In this document: positions 25,151 to 33,596 of the stretch, piece after piece
How positions within the stretch are numbered: position 1 is the first letter of the stretch
Layout: every line of letters begins with the position of its first letter
Origin: Clostridia bacterium
GTDB lineage: Bacteria > Bacillota_A > Clostridia > Oscillospirales > CAG-272
DNA: 64,000 nucleotides
Assembly: GCA_017453335.1 (NCBI GenBank)
Contig: JAFTKI010000101.1
Span: 1 to 64,000 of the forward strand
Reading direction: 5' to 3'
Translations under genes and position numbers: made by a program
The notes under the pieces: generated by a model
Seen by the model: the letters and a program-made list of their open reading frames with translations, nothing else
Told to the model about the DNA's origin: nothing
Databases searched by the model: none

Positions 25151-25990
25151 TTAATATTTTTTATTCTGCAACGCTGTTTCGGTGTTGTAGATCGCCTGCT
25201 TTGCCGCTTTATCGGAATTGAGCACGATGTAGCTGTAGATACTGTCAAACAGCGCAAGCTGTGCATAGCGCGAGCTCATTCCGAGGATCGAATATTTTGT
25301 CTCCTCAGATTTGGTAAACAGTGCATAATCGGACGCGCCCACGATTGGAGAATCGCCGTAATTGGTCACGCAAACGGTTGTTGCACCGCAGACCTTGCAA
25401 AGCTGCAACGCCTCCACGATATCCTTTGATGCACCCGAGTGAGAGATCCCGATCGCAACACTTCCGCGCTTGAGATGCGATGCGATAATGGCTTGCATGT
25501 GGTTGTCACAGCACGCTTGTGCGGAAAGTCCCAAGCGCAAAAATTTGTGTGCCGCATCCTGCGCGATCGCGGCGGAATTTCCAAGACCGAACAGCACGAT
25601 GCGGTCACCGTGCATCACAAGCTCGGCCACACGCTCCAGCTGCTCGGCATCCAGCACACTTTCGGTATTCATCAACGATTCTGAGATGTTGCTGTTCTGC
25701 TTTTTGAAGATCTCATAACAGCTGTCACCCTTTTGGATCTCCTCTCCCAGTGCCGAAGATGCGCTCAATTCTCCAGCCAGCTTGATTTTGAGTGCCTGAT
25801 AGCCGTCCAAGCCCAGTCGTCGCGACAGGCGCACCACCGTAGCATCGCCGCAATTACACTTTTTTGCCAGCTCGGAGATCGAAAGCTCCACCATCTCTCC
25901 CGTGTGGTTGAGGATATATTCGGAGATCCTTTTTTCGGCAGGACCCATCTCGTTTTGCATAAAACGCAGTTTGTGCATGATTGATTCCAT
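25151..25990 (-). CDS. RpiR/MurR-family transcriptional regulator
   Basis: 279 aa. Residues 1-75 are the RpiR HTH domain (RISEYILNHTGEMVELSISELAKKCNCGDATVVRLSRRLGLDGYQALKIKL); residues about 105-265 are a SIS sugar-isomerase domain (DRIVLFGLGNSAAIAQDAAHKFLRLG and VAIGISHSGASKDIVEAL) that binds a sugar phosphate. It is transcribed away from the nine-gene operon starting at 26141 and is the obvious local regulator. Palindromes at 26006-26018 and 26066-26085 could be its operators. MurR-type members often respond to amino-sugar phosphates. Confidence 0.92.
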   Translation of the reverse strand: MESIMHKLRFMQNEMGPAEKRISEYILNHTGEMVELSISELAKKCNCGDATVVRLSRRLGLDGYQALKIKLAGELSASSALGEEIQKGDSCYEIFKKQNSNISESLMNTESVLDAEQLERVAELVMHGDRIVLFGLGNSAAIAQDAAHKFLRLGLSAQACCDNHMQAIIASHLKRGSVAIGISHSGASKDIVEALQLCKVCGATTVCVTNYGDSPIVGASDYALFTKSEETKYSILGMSSRYAQLALFDSIYSYIVLNSDKAAKQAIYNTETALQNKKY

Positions 25991-26005
25991 TGTTCCACTC
26001 CAAAT

Positions 26006-26018
26006 GAAAATTATTTTC
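26006..26018. promoter_or_regulatory. Candidate RpiR operator at its own promoter
   Basis: Palindrome GAAAATTATTTTC at the predicted start site of the regulator gene, fitting negative autoregulation. Confidence 0.5.
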
Positions 26019-26022
26019 GTTT

Positions 26023-26051
26023 ATTATACACTTTTCTCCCGAAAAAGTCAA
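26023..26051 (-). promoter_or_regulatory. Promoter of the RpiR regulator
   Basis: Minus strand: TTGACT (26046-26051), 17-nt spacer, TATAAT (26023-26028). Confidence 0.85.
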
Positions 26052-26065
26052 TAAAACAGAAATAA

Positions 26066-26085
26066 ATTTCAAAAAAGATTGAAAT
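26066..26085. promoter_or_regulatory. Candidate operator overlapping the operon -35 box
   Basis: Inverted repeat ATTTCA-N8-TGAAAT. Its right arm covers the -35 box (26079-26084), so a bound regulator would block RNA polymerase. Half-sites resemble those of the 26006-26018 palindrome (TGAAA/TTTCA). Confidence 0.55.
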
Positions 26086-26107
26086 GAGGTAGGCGGTATG
26101 ATACAAT
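26079..26107 (+). promoter_or_regulatory. Promoter of the nine-gene catabolic operon
   Basis: TTGAAA (26079-26084), 17-nt spacer, TACAAT (26102-26107). Confidence 0.85.
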
Positions 26108-26140
26108 TGAACCATCAATATAAATAAGGAGAATTTTGTT

Positions 26141-27577
26141 ATGCAAATTCAAATGAATGAATTTTTGTTCTCAATGATCCTGACCGAGCTGGAAGACGCG
26201 GTTGGCGTGGAGAACTGCTCGGTACGCCAGATCGACAAGGTCACCCACAGTGTTGACTACTACTGGCTGTCCCGTATGTGGGCTGACCGCGGATGCCGTA
26301 TGCCCGAGGCAGACTTTATCGTTTGCCCCAAGGATGCAACCGAGGTTTCCAAGGTGCTCAAGATTGCAAACTACTATAAGCTTCCCGTAACCACATGGGG
26401 TGCCGGCGGCGGTACGCAGGGCGGCGCTATTCCGGTTGCAGGCGGTATCTTGCTTGACACCAAGCGCATGAACAAGATCTATGAGGTAAATACCGAGGGT
26501 ATGTACATCGAATGCGGAACCGGTGCGATCTACAAGCACATTGAGTACGCCGCAAATGAGGTTGGTAAGGCAACCATGCACTACCCCTCCTCTCTGACCT
26601 GCTCCACCGTGGGCGGATTCCTGGCTCACAGAGGTATCGGTGTTTGCTCCACCAAATACGGTAAGATCGATGACATGGTTCTGCAGATGGAGGTCGTTCT
26701 TCCCAACGGCGATATCATCACCACCTCTCCCGCTCCCAAGCACGCGGCAGGCCCCGATCTCAACCAGATCTTCATCGGCTCCGAGGGTACGCTGGGAGTT
26801 ATCACCAAGGCTCAGATCCGTATTTTCGATCAGCCCGAGGAACGCCGCTTCAGAGGATTTTTGTTCCAGGATATGCACGGTGCATTACAGGCATCGCGTG
26901 AGCTGCTCCAGAAATTCAAGCCCTCCGTTATGCGTTTGTATGACGAGGCTGAAACCGCTTCGCTGATCAAAAAGATCGTTGGCGTGGAGCGCAAGGGCGC
27001 GTTCATGAACATTGCCTACGAGGGCTGCAAGGAAATGGTAGAGGTTGAGGAAAAGATCCTGCTTGAAACCTTCAAAAAGTACGGTGCCGAGGACCTTGGC
27101 AGCGAATACGGCGAAAAATGGTGGAAGGAAAAGATCACCTTCTTCTATCCCGGTCACATGATGGATATTCCTCAGATGTTCGGTACGATGGATACCATCG
27201 CACCCTACAACAAGATCGAGGAGATCTACTGGGCAATGAAGGAAGCCATTGAAACCAACTTCCCGCAGGCAAAATTCATCGCACACTTCTCTCACTGGTA
27301 TGAATGGGGCGCAATGGTTTACGACCGCTTCATCATCGAGGGCAAGGACGTTCCTCAGGATCCCGTGGAAGCGTTGCGTCTGCACCAGGCAGTCTGGACC
27401 TGCGGTGTCCGCGCGGCTCTGGCACACGGCGGTGTTGTAAACGACCACCACGGTGTCGGCATCAAGCTCGGCCGCTTGATGAAGGAGCAATACGGCCCTG
27501 CTATGCAGGTATTTGAAGGACTGAAAAAGCAGCTTGACCCCAACGGTATCATGAACCCGTTCAAGCTGGGACTTTGA
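26141..27577 (+). CDS. GlcD-type FAD-linked oxidase (D-2-hydroxyacid dehydrogenase subunit)
   Basis: 478 aa of the vanillyl-alcohol oxidase/GlcD fold. Residues about 55-230 bind FAD (VTTWGAGGGTQGGAIPVAGGILLDTKRM; TVGGFLAHRGIGVCSTKYGKIDDMV; GSEGTLGVITKAQIRIF); residues about 235-475 are the FAD-oxidase C-terminal domain with H-x-G-V-V-N-D-H-H-G-V-G-I near the end. Such proteins oxidise D-lactate, glycolate or sugar-derived 2-hydroxyacids. The next gene is an Fe-S partner and a fused ETF ends the operon, suggesting electrons flow from this flavin to ETF. First gene; ribosome site AAGGAGAA. Confidence 0.88.
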   Translation: MQIQMNEFLFSMILTELEDAVGVENCSVRQIDKVTHSVDYYWLSRMWADRGCRMPEADFIVCPKDATEVSKVLKIANYYKLPVTTWGAGGGTQGGAIPVAGGILLDTKRMNKIYEVNTEGMYIECGTGAIYKHIEYAANEVGKATMHYPSSLTCSTVGGFLAHRGIGVCSTKYGKIDDMVLQMEVVLPNGDIITTSPAPKHAAGPDLNQIFIGSEGTLGVITKAQIRIFDQPEERRFRGFLFQDMHGALQASRELLQKFKPSVMRLYDEAETASLIKKIVGVERKGAFMNIAYEGCKEMVEVEEKILLETFKKYGAEDLGSEYGEKWWKEKITFFYPGHMMDIPQMFGTMDTIAPYNKIEEIYWAMKEAIETNFPQAKFIAHFSHWYEWGAMVYDRFIIEGKDVPQDPVEALRLHQAVWTCGVRAALAHGGVVNDHHGVGIKLGRLMKEQYGPAMQVFEGLKKQLDPNGIMNPFKLGL

Positions 27578-27593
27578 TCGGAGGTGGATTGAA

Positions 27594-28679
27594 ATGATGA
27601 TGTCTGAAAAATGTAAGCAGCACGTTGATTCCTGCCGTTTCTGCTGGATGTGCCACCATATCTGCCCCATCGGAAATGCAACAGGTCATGAGAGAAGCAC
27701 TCCCCGTGCAAGAGCTTTGGGTATCTCGCTGGTAAACCGCGAGGCAATCGATCTCTGTGAGATCATGGACAACATTTATGAGTGCGCAGGCTGTATGGCG
27801 TGTGTACACGATTGCGTAACGGGCTGGGATCCCGTAATGTTCACCAAGGAAGTCAGAATGCAGGCGGCTATGGAAAACAAGCTCCCCGCATACATCAATA
27901 AACTGGTAGACGCTTGCCTTGATACAGGCAACGCTTACGGAAAGACTGCAATGTGCGACACGCTGAGCGCAAAGATCGCATCCCACAGCGCAAAAACCGA
28001 CACACTCCTGTTCCTCGGTGCCGACGCGCGCTACATGGCTTGCAAACAGGCTGTGAAGGCAATTGAGGTGCTGGAAAAGGCAGGCGTGCAGTTCACCGTT
28101 CTTGCAGACGAGCCTGCATCGGGCGCACAGCTTGATTATCTGATCGGCGCATTGGAGAACACCAAGGAGCAGATGAATACTGCCGCCTCCGTGATGAACG
28201 GCTACAAGACCGTTGTGGTATACGATCCCTTTGATGCAAAGGCAATCAAGCAGACCTATCACGAATACGGCGTTGAGCTTTCGGCAAAGGCTGTCACCTA
28301 CACCGCATATCTTGCGGATCTGGTCAAGAGCGGTACCTTGAAAGCAAATAAGAGCGACCGCCGTGTGGTATTTCAGGATCCCTGCCAGCTCTCCCGTGAT
28401 CTGGAGGAGACCGAGGAAGCACGCACCGTAATCGCAGCTTATGCTGAGCTTGACGAAATGCTGCTCAACCGCAAGGAAACCGTTTGGGCAGGTAACATTC
28501 TGATGGCGCAGTATATGCCCGACGTGATCAAAATGGTTGCCGAGAGACGTATCTTCAATGCAACCTCGATCGGTGCCAAGACCATCGTTACCGCAAGCCC
28601 TGCCGAGTACACCGCGCTCAAGGGCGCCGCAGGCAGCAATGTGGAGATCCTTTCCATCGAAGACCTGATCTTGGGATAA
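27594..28679 (+). CDS. (Fe-S)-binding heterodisulfide reductase/GlcF-like protein
   Basis: 361 aa. Two four-Cys clusters in the first 90 residues (CRFCWMCHHICPIG at about 14-27 and CAGCMACVHDCVTG at about 63-76) bind [4Fe-4S] centres. The rest carries a CCG-like region around VVFQDPCQLSRDLEET (about 261-276), though the second CCG repeat is incomplete. By analogy with GlcDEF and LutA it should relay electrons from the GlcD-type oxidase next to it. It starts 16 nt after that gene, with a GGAGG ribosome site and three consecutive ATG codons. Confidence 0.85.
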   Translation: MMMSEKCKQHVDSCRFCWMCHHICPIGNATGHERSTPRARALGISLVNREAIDLCEIMDNIYECAGCMACVHDCVTGWDPVMFTKEVRMQAAMENKLPAYINKLVDACLDTGNAYGKTAMCDTLSAKIASHSAKTDTLLFLGADARYMACKQAVKAIEVLEKAGVQFTVLADEPASGAQLDYLIGALENTKEQMNTAASVMNGYKTVVVYDPFDAKAIKQTYHEYGVELSAKAVTYTAYLADLVKSGTLKANKSDRRVVFQDPCQLSRDLEETEEARTVIAAYAELDEMLLNRKETVWAGNILMAQYMPDVIKMVAERRIFNATSIGAKTIVTASPAEYTALKGAAGSNVEILSIEDLILG

Positions 28680-28691
28680 GGAGAACGAACG

Positions 28692-29531
28692 ATGCTTGTT
28701 AATTTACAAACAGTTCTGAAAATGGCGGAGGACGGAGGATTCTGTATCCCCGCGTTCAACGTATACAATATGGAAACCGTGATCGGTGTGCTTCACGCGG
28801 CAGAAGAGACGAAAGCCCCGATCATCATGCAGATCTACCCCCGCTTGATGAAGGAAGAAACGGGCTATTTCCTGGCTCCCACCGTTCTGGCGGCAGCCGC
28901 ACGTGCAAGCGTTCCCGTTTGCTTCCATCTCGACCACGGCCCCTCCGAGCTGGAGACCACCCGCTCGCTCCGCTACGGTGCCACGGGCATCATGCTCGAT
29001 GGCTCCACACTTCCCTTTGAGGAAAATATTGCGCTGACGAAGCGTGTGGCAGTGACCTGCTCCTATCTGGATGTAGGCGTTGAGGGTGAGCTTGGTCACG
29101 TTGGAACCACCAAGGACGAGGACATGGACGAATTCACCACGCCCGAGGATGCAAAGCGTTTTGTGGAAGAAACAGGGGTGTCTTGCCTGGCAGTTGCGGT
29201 TGGAACCGCACACGGCAGATATTCCAAGCCACCCAAGCTTGATATTGATCGCATCCGCGCTATCCGCGAGGCTACCAACAACACCGCCCTTGTATTGCAC
29301 GGCGGTTCGGGAGTTCCCGACGAGGAGATCAAAAAGGCGGTTGCGGCAGGCATTCGCAAAATGAATTTTGCCACCGATATCTGCTATGCCTTCCTTGACA
29401 CCTGTCTTGAGGAGCTTCAAAAGCCCGATCGCGCCATTGCGGTGGACAATTTCATGAAAAAGCCCATCGAAGCGGTCAAGGATTTCTGCGTCAGCCGCAT
29501 CAAATTGGTCGGTGCCGACGGAAAGGCTTGA
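28692..29531 (+). CDS. Class II (zinc) fructose-bisphosphate-type aldolase
   Basis: 279 aa of the Fba/GatY/IolJ family. FCIPAFNVYNMETVIGVLHAAEE (about 17-39), the zinc site VCFHLDHGPSELETTRSLRYGATGIMLDGS (about 76-105) with HLDH, GVEGELGHVG (about 123-132) and LHGGSGVPDEEIKKAVAAGIRKMNFATD (about 204-231) are all present. It cleaves a keto-sugar phosphate into dihydroxyacetone phosphate and an aldehyde. With a PfkB kinase and an IolB-like isomerase next to it, the IolJ role on a deoxy-ketogluconate-like phosphate is plausible. Confidence 0.9.
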   Translation: MLVNLQTVLKMAEDGGFCIPAFNVYNMETVIGVLHAAEETKAPIIMQIYPRLMKEETGYFLAPTVLAAAARASVPVCFHLDHGPSELETTRSLRYGATGIMLDGSTLPFEENIALTKRVAVTCSYLDVGVEGELGHVGTTKDEDMDEFTTPEDAKRFVEETGVSCLAVAVGTAHGRYSKPPKLDIDRIRAIREATNNTALVLHGGSGVPDEEIKKAVAAGIRKMNFATDICYAFLDTCLEELQKPDRAIAVDNFMKKPIEAVKDFCVSRIKLVGADGKA

Positions 29532-29534
29532 TCT

Positions 29535-30446
29535 ATGAGCAAGATCGTTGGAATCGGCGCGTGTGTGTTTGACACGCTTTATAACATTCCCACTTATCCC
29601 ACGGAAGACACCAAAATGCGGGCAGACGGCAGTAAGACAGCCGGCGGCGGTCCCGTTGCAACAGGACTTGTTGCCGCAAGAAAGCTGGGCGTTTCAGCCG
29701 CTTATATCGGGAACCTTTCAAGCGACAACGGCGGTGTTTTTCTGAAGGAGGATTTTGAAAAGTACGGTGTTGCAACCGATAACATCGAGATCAAAGACGG
29801 CTATCGCTCCTTTGCATCGGTGCTGTGGCTGTGTGCCGATACCGCAACACGCACTTGCGTGTTCGATAAAGGCAACCTACCGCCGCTCGTGCTGAATGAC
29901 AACCAAAAGAGGGCGATTGCCGAGGCAGAGCTTTTGATGGTGGACGGAAACGAGCTGGATGCCGCTGTGGAAGCCGCAAAAATTGCACGCGAAAACGGCA
30001 CGAAGGTGCTGTACGATTGCGGCGGACTTTACCCGAATGTTGATCGCTTGCTGGCACTGACAGACATTATGATCCCCTCCGAGGAATTTGCGCTCGGTCA
30101 CACGGGCTGTTCCTCTGCAGAAGATGCCGCTCGAGAGCTGTTTGCACGCTACTCCCCCGAGGTTGTGGTCGTCACACAGGGCAAGCGCGGAGGAATTCTG
30201 TTCAACGGAACCGCCGTCACCCCCTACCCCATCTATCCTGCCAAGGTGCTGGACTCCAACGGCTCGGGCGACGTGTTCCACGGTGCCTTTGCCGCCGCTG
30301 TGACTCTGGGCTACGGATACGAAAAATGCTGTCATTTTTCCAGTGCCGTTTCGGCATTGAAATGTATGGGAGTGGGAGCACGTGAAAGCGTGCCGAGCTT
30401 TGACACGGTTAAAAAATACATGGAGGAAAACGGCTATGAACTTTAA
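29535..30446 (+). CDS. PfkB-family carbohydrate kinase
   Basis: 303 aa ribokinase fold. GGGPVATGLVAARKLGVSAAYIGNLSSDNGGVFL (about 37-70) is the first PfkB signature; DSNGSGDVFHGAFAAAV (about 238-254) is the second, with the catalytic Asp but NGSGD in place of the usual TTGAGD or TNGAGD. It phosphorylates a furanose or keto sugar acid with ATP. Starts 4 nt after the aldolase gene; ends overlapping the IolB-like gene by 11 nt. The position between aldolase and IolB suggests an IolC-like substrate. Confidence 0.88.
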   Translation: MSKIVGIGACVFDTLYNIPTYPTEDTKMRADGSKTAGGGPVATGLVAARKLGVSAAYIGNLSSDNGGVFLKEDFEKYGVATDNIEIKDGYRSFASVLWLCADTATRTCVFDKGNLPPLVLNDNQKRAIAEAELLMVDGNELDAAVEAAKIARENGTKVLYDCGGLYPNVDRLLALTDIMIPSEEFALGHTGCSSAEDAARELFARYSPEVVVVTQGKRGGILFNGTAVTPYPIYPAKVLDSNGSGDVFHGAFAAAVTLGYGYEKCCHFSSAVSALKCMGVGARESVPSFDTVKKYMEENGYEL

Positions 30447-31230
30447 AAAGACATACAAGCCCCAAAAGGGTTATACGCCGATCTGCAAGATCGGTGAATG
30501 CTCGCTGAACAAGCTGGAGTTCGGCATCATCGAGTTGGACGCAGGCGAAACGCTCGCGTTTGACACCGCCGATAAGGAAACCGCATTCATTATGCTGGAA
30601 GGTCACTGCAACGTAGCGGTGAACGGCGAGAAATGGGAAAACATCGGCAACAGACAAAGCGTTTTTGAAAATCGCCGTGCCGAAAGCTTTTATATGCCCC
30701 GTGAACAGGCTTTGGAGATCGAAGCCATCGATCGCATCAAGATCGCGGTCTGCGCAACCCCCGTTGCAGAAAAGACCGAGCCTCAGGTATTGCGCGAGGA
30801 TCACGTGGTACTCAAGCTTCTGGGCGAGGTTCCCTATCAGAGAGAGACCAGCTTTATCATCGACCAAAACTCGAACGCTAAGATTCTGACCATCGGAGAA
30901 GCATACTGCACCGAAGGGAACTGGGCAGGATTCCCCCCTCACAAGCACGATGTGAACAATATGCCCACCGAGTGCATTGCCGAGGAGATCTACTACTTCC
31001 TGTTCGAGCCCAAGCAGGGCTTTGCGGTTCAGTGCCTGTACACCTCGGACGGCGAGATCGATGAGGCTTACCGCGTAAAGAACGACGAGCTGGTGGAATT
31101 CCCCTACGGATATCACACCACCGTCTCCACCCCCGGTTATCAGAGCTACTTTTTGTGGCTGATGGCAGGTGACTACCAAGGCTTCAACCGCTCAAGCGAC
31201 CCCGATCACGCATGGATCGAAAAAAGATAA
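30436..31230 (+). CDS. IolB-like (5-deoxyglucuronate isomerase family) protein
   Basis: 264 aa from the ATG at 30436 (GGAGGAAAACGGCT before it). A bicupin: IIELDAGETLAFDTADKETAFIMLEGHC in the first half; NWAGFPPHKHDVNNMPTECIAEEIYYFLFEPKQGF in the second, with the PPHKHD...E metal ligands of the IolB family. IolB isomerises 5-deoxy-glucuronate to 5-deoxy-2-keto-gluconate in inositol breakdown. The inositol genes iolG, iolE and iolD are not in this operon, so the true substrate may be another uronate-like sugar. Confidence 0.85.
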   Translation: MNFKKTYKPQKGYTPICKIGECSLNKLEFGIIELDAGETLAFDTADKETAFIMLEGHCNVAVNGEKWENIGNRQSVFENRRAESFYMPREQALEIEAIDRIKIAVCATPVAEKTEPQVLREDHVVLKLLGEVPYQRETSFIIDQNSNAKILTIGEAYCTEGNWAGFPPHKHDVNNMPTECIAEEIYYFLFEPKQGFAVQCLYTSDGEIDEAYRVKNDELVEFPYGYHTTVSTPGYQSYFLWLMAGDYQGFNRSSDPDHAWIEKR

Positions 31231-31235
31231 ACAGT

Positions 31236-32708
31236 ATGAAATATCTTCTTGGAATTGATTTTGGCGGCGGTGCCTCCAAGGCCACTCTGCTCTCGGAGAG
31301 CGGACAGATCGTTGCCGAGCATACAGTGGAGTATCCCACGCTCTATCCCGAAGCAGGCGCGTGTGAGCAAGCTCCTGCGGATTGGATCGATGCGCTGTGC
31401 AAAAACAGCCGCGCATTGCTGACCAAAAGCGGGGTCGATGCAAAAGAGATCGCCGCGATCGCCATTGATTCGGCAACACACACCTCGCTTTTGTGCGACA
31501 AGGAGTTTCATCCTCTGTCGAACGCCATGCACTGGACCGACAGCCGAAGCCGCAAAGAGGCGAACGAATTGCTGGAAGCAATGGGCGAGGAGATCTTTGC
31601 AAAGACCTATCACAAGCCCGATACGATCTGGACGCTCCCCCAACTGCTTTGGGTGAAGCGCAACAAGCCCGAGCTGTTTGAAAAGGTCGCATATATCTTT
31701 TTTGAAAAGGATTATATCCGCTACTACCTGACAGGCGTGTTCTGCACCGATTACATTGAAGCCGAGGGCAGTATGCTCTTCGATTGCAACAAAATGCAAT
31801 GGGACGCACAGCTTTGCGCTCTGGCAGGTATCACGGTCGATATGCTCCCGCCTATCAAAGCTCCCACCGATACGATCGGGGAAGTGACACAAGAGGCGGC
31901 AAAGGCAACCGGACTTGCCGCAGGAACCCCCGTGATCTGCGGTACAACCGACACGGTGATGGAGGTCTTCGCTTCGGGTGCTGTGGAACAGGGTGACATG
32001 ACCGTGAAGCTTGCAACAGCAGGCAGAATCTGTGTGATCACCGACCGTCCCTACCCCGACCGTCACTTGGTCAACTATTCCCATATTGCCAAGGGACTTT
32101 GGTATCCCGGAACGGCAACCAAGGCGGCGGCAGCCTCCTATCGCTGGTACCGCGACACCTTTGGCGGAGAATACCGTGAATTGGACGAGGCGGCAAGTAA
32201 GCTTCCTATCGGCTCGGACGGTGTGTTCTTCCACCCGTACATCAACGGAGAGCTGACACCTTACGCCGATCCGTTGCTTTGCGGCAGCTTTACGGGACTT
32301 CGCGCAACCCACACAAGAGCGCATTTTACCCGTGCCGTATTGGAGGGCGTTTCGCTCTCGCTCCTTGACAGCAAGCGCTATCTGGACGGATTGAATATTC
32401 CGCACAAGAGCTATGCTACGCTGATCGGCGGCGGTACGAAGGGAACGCTTTGGCGGCAGATCACGGCAGATGCGCTGGGGATCACACTCCACGTCACCGA
32501 AAGTGCCGATTCCTCGTTTGGCTCTGCAATGCTGGCGGGAATTGCCGTTGGTGTTTTCGCGGATGCCAAGGATGCGGTATCCAAATGCGTCAAGCGTGTG
32601 GCAACCGTTGAGCCGAACCTTGAAAATACCGAGCAGTATGCAAGGCTGTTCCAAACCTACAAAAAGATTCATGATGCTCTCGCGCCGATCTACCGCGAGC
32701 GCACTTAA
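31236..32708 (+). CDS. FGGY-family carbohydrate kinase (xylulokinase-like)
   Basis: 490 aa from ATG 31236, just after the IolB stop; the earlier ATG at 31212 lies inside the previous gene and lacks a ribosome site. The start YLLGIDFGGGASKATLLSESG is the phosphate-1 motif; AIAIDSATHTSLL and the WTDSR block follow; the second half has CGTTDTVMEVFASGAV, the GTATKAAAASYRWYR region and IGGGTKGTLWRQITADALG (about 405-424), the FGGY C-terminal signature. It phosphorylates a pentulose, hexulose or polyol with ATP. Substrate not deducible. Confidence 0.88.
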   Translation: MKYLLGIDFGGGASKATLLSESGQIVAEHTVEYPTLYPEAGACEQAPADWIDALCKNSRALLTKSGVDAKEIAAIAIDSATHTSLLCDKEFHPLSNAMHWTDSRSRKEANELLEAMGEEIFAKTYHKPDTIWTLPQLLWVKRNKPELFEKVAYIFFEKDYIRYYLTGVFCTDYIEAEGSMLFDCNKMQWDAQLCALAGITVDMLPPIKAPTDTIGEVTQEAAKATGLAAGTPVICGTTDTVMEVFASGAVEQGDMTVKLATAGRICVITDRPYPDRHLVNYSHIAKGLWYPGTATKAAAASYRWYRDTFGGEYRELDEAASKLPIGSDGVFFHPYINGELTPYADPLLCGSFTGLRATHTRAHFTRAVLEGVSLSLLDSKRYLDGLNIPHKSYATLIGGGTKGTLWRQITADALGITLHVTESADSSFGSAMLAGIAVGVFADAKDAVSKCVKRVATVEPNLENTEQYARLFQTYKKIHDALAPIYRERT

Positions 32709-32734
32709 ATATCAAATTAAAAGGAGTTTTTGTT

Positions 32735-33592
32735 ATGAAATATCAAGACATCAATCTGATCCCCCCCGAAGAGCTGGGAATCGGAAGCAACATCAAGCTC
32801 AATGTTTGCGAGCATGAGGTGGATATGTACTGGAAGGTTGCCATCGAGGTTCTCGAGGTGATCGCAGAAAACAACCGCAAAGGCGAGCCCACCGTTATGA
32901 TCGTTCCCTACGGCCCCATCGGTCCTTACGCGCGTATGGCAGAGCTGGTGAACAAGTACCGCATCTCGCTCAAGAACTGCGTATTCATCAACATGGATGA
33001 ATATCTGAAGGACGACCTCACTTACATCGATTACGATCATCCCCTTTCCTTCCGCGGCGGTATGGACAGAACCTTCTACTCCAAGGTTGACGAGGAGCTC
33101 AACGTGCTTCCCGAAAACCGTATCTTCCCCGAGCCCGGCAACGAAGGCCACATCATGGAAGTGATCCAAAAGTATGGCAAGCTTGACATGGCGTTTGGCG
33201 GTGTTGGTATCAACGGCCACTACGCATTCAACGAGCCGCCCGAAGCCGATGAGCAGGTAACTCCCGAGGAATTCGCACAGCGTCCCACCAGAAAGCTGAA
33301 GATCGCGCGTGAAACCCGCACCTTCAACGCTTTCATGAACTGCGGCGCAAACATCGAAGCGATCCCTGCCAACTGCATCACCGTTGGTATGAAGGAAATT
33401 ATGATGGCAAAGAAGATCCGTATGTGCATGCCCCGTGACTGGAACGCGGCAGCACTCCGCAAGGTTCTGCACGGCGGCGTGACCGCAAGCGTTCCCTGCT
33501 CGCTCTTCCAGAACCATCCCGATGCGCTTCTGTATGCGGCAAAGGTAGCAACCGCTTGCCCCGTATCCGAGATCCGCGTATACAACAAATAA
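32735..33592 (+). CDS. Glucosamine-6-phosphate deaminase (NagB)-like protein, variant active site
   Basis: 285 aa. NagB features: FINMDEYLKDD (about 85-93, with the enolising Asp) and GVGINGHYAFNEPPE (about 156-170), whose His matches the ring-opening residue. The canonical motif is G-x-G-x-D-G-H-I-A-F-N-E-P; here Asn replaces the Asp that helps the catalytic His. The C-terminal TVGMKEIMMAKKI equals the TxGxxxxxxAk block. It may isomerise or deaminate an amino-sugar phosphate other than glucosamine 6-phosphate, or only isomerise. Strong AAAAGGAG ribosome site, 27 nt after the kinase; NagA follows 4 nt later. Confidence 0.8.
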   Translation: MKYQDINLIPPEELGIGSNIKLNVCEHEVDMYWKVAIEVLEVIAENNRKGEPTVMIVPYGPIGPYARMAELVNKYRISLKNCVFINMDEYLKDDLTYIDYDHPLSFRGGMDRTFYSKVDEELNVLPENRIFPEPGNEGHIMEVIQKYGKLDMAFGGVGINGHYAFNEPPEADEQVTPEEFAQRPTRKLKIARETRTFNAFMNCGANIEAIPANCITVGMKEIMMAKKIRMCMPRDWNAAALRKVLHGGVTASVPCSLFQNHPDALLYAAKVATACPVSEIRVYNK

Positions 33593-33596
33593 TAAA

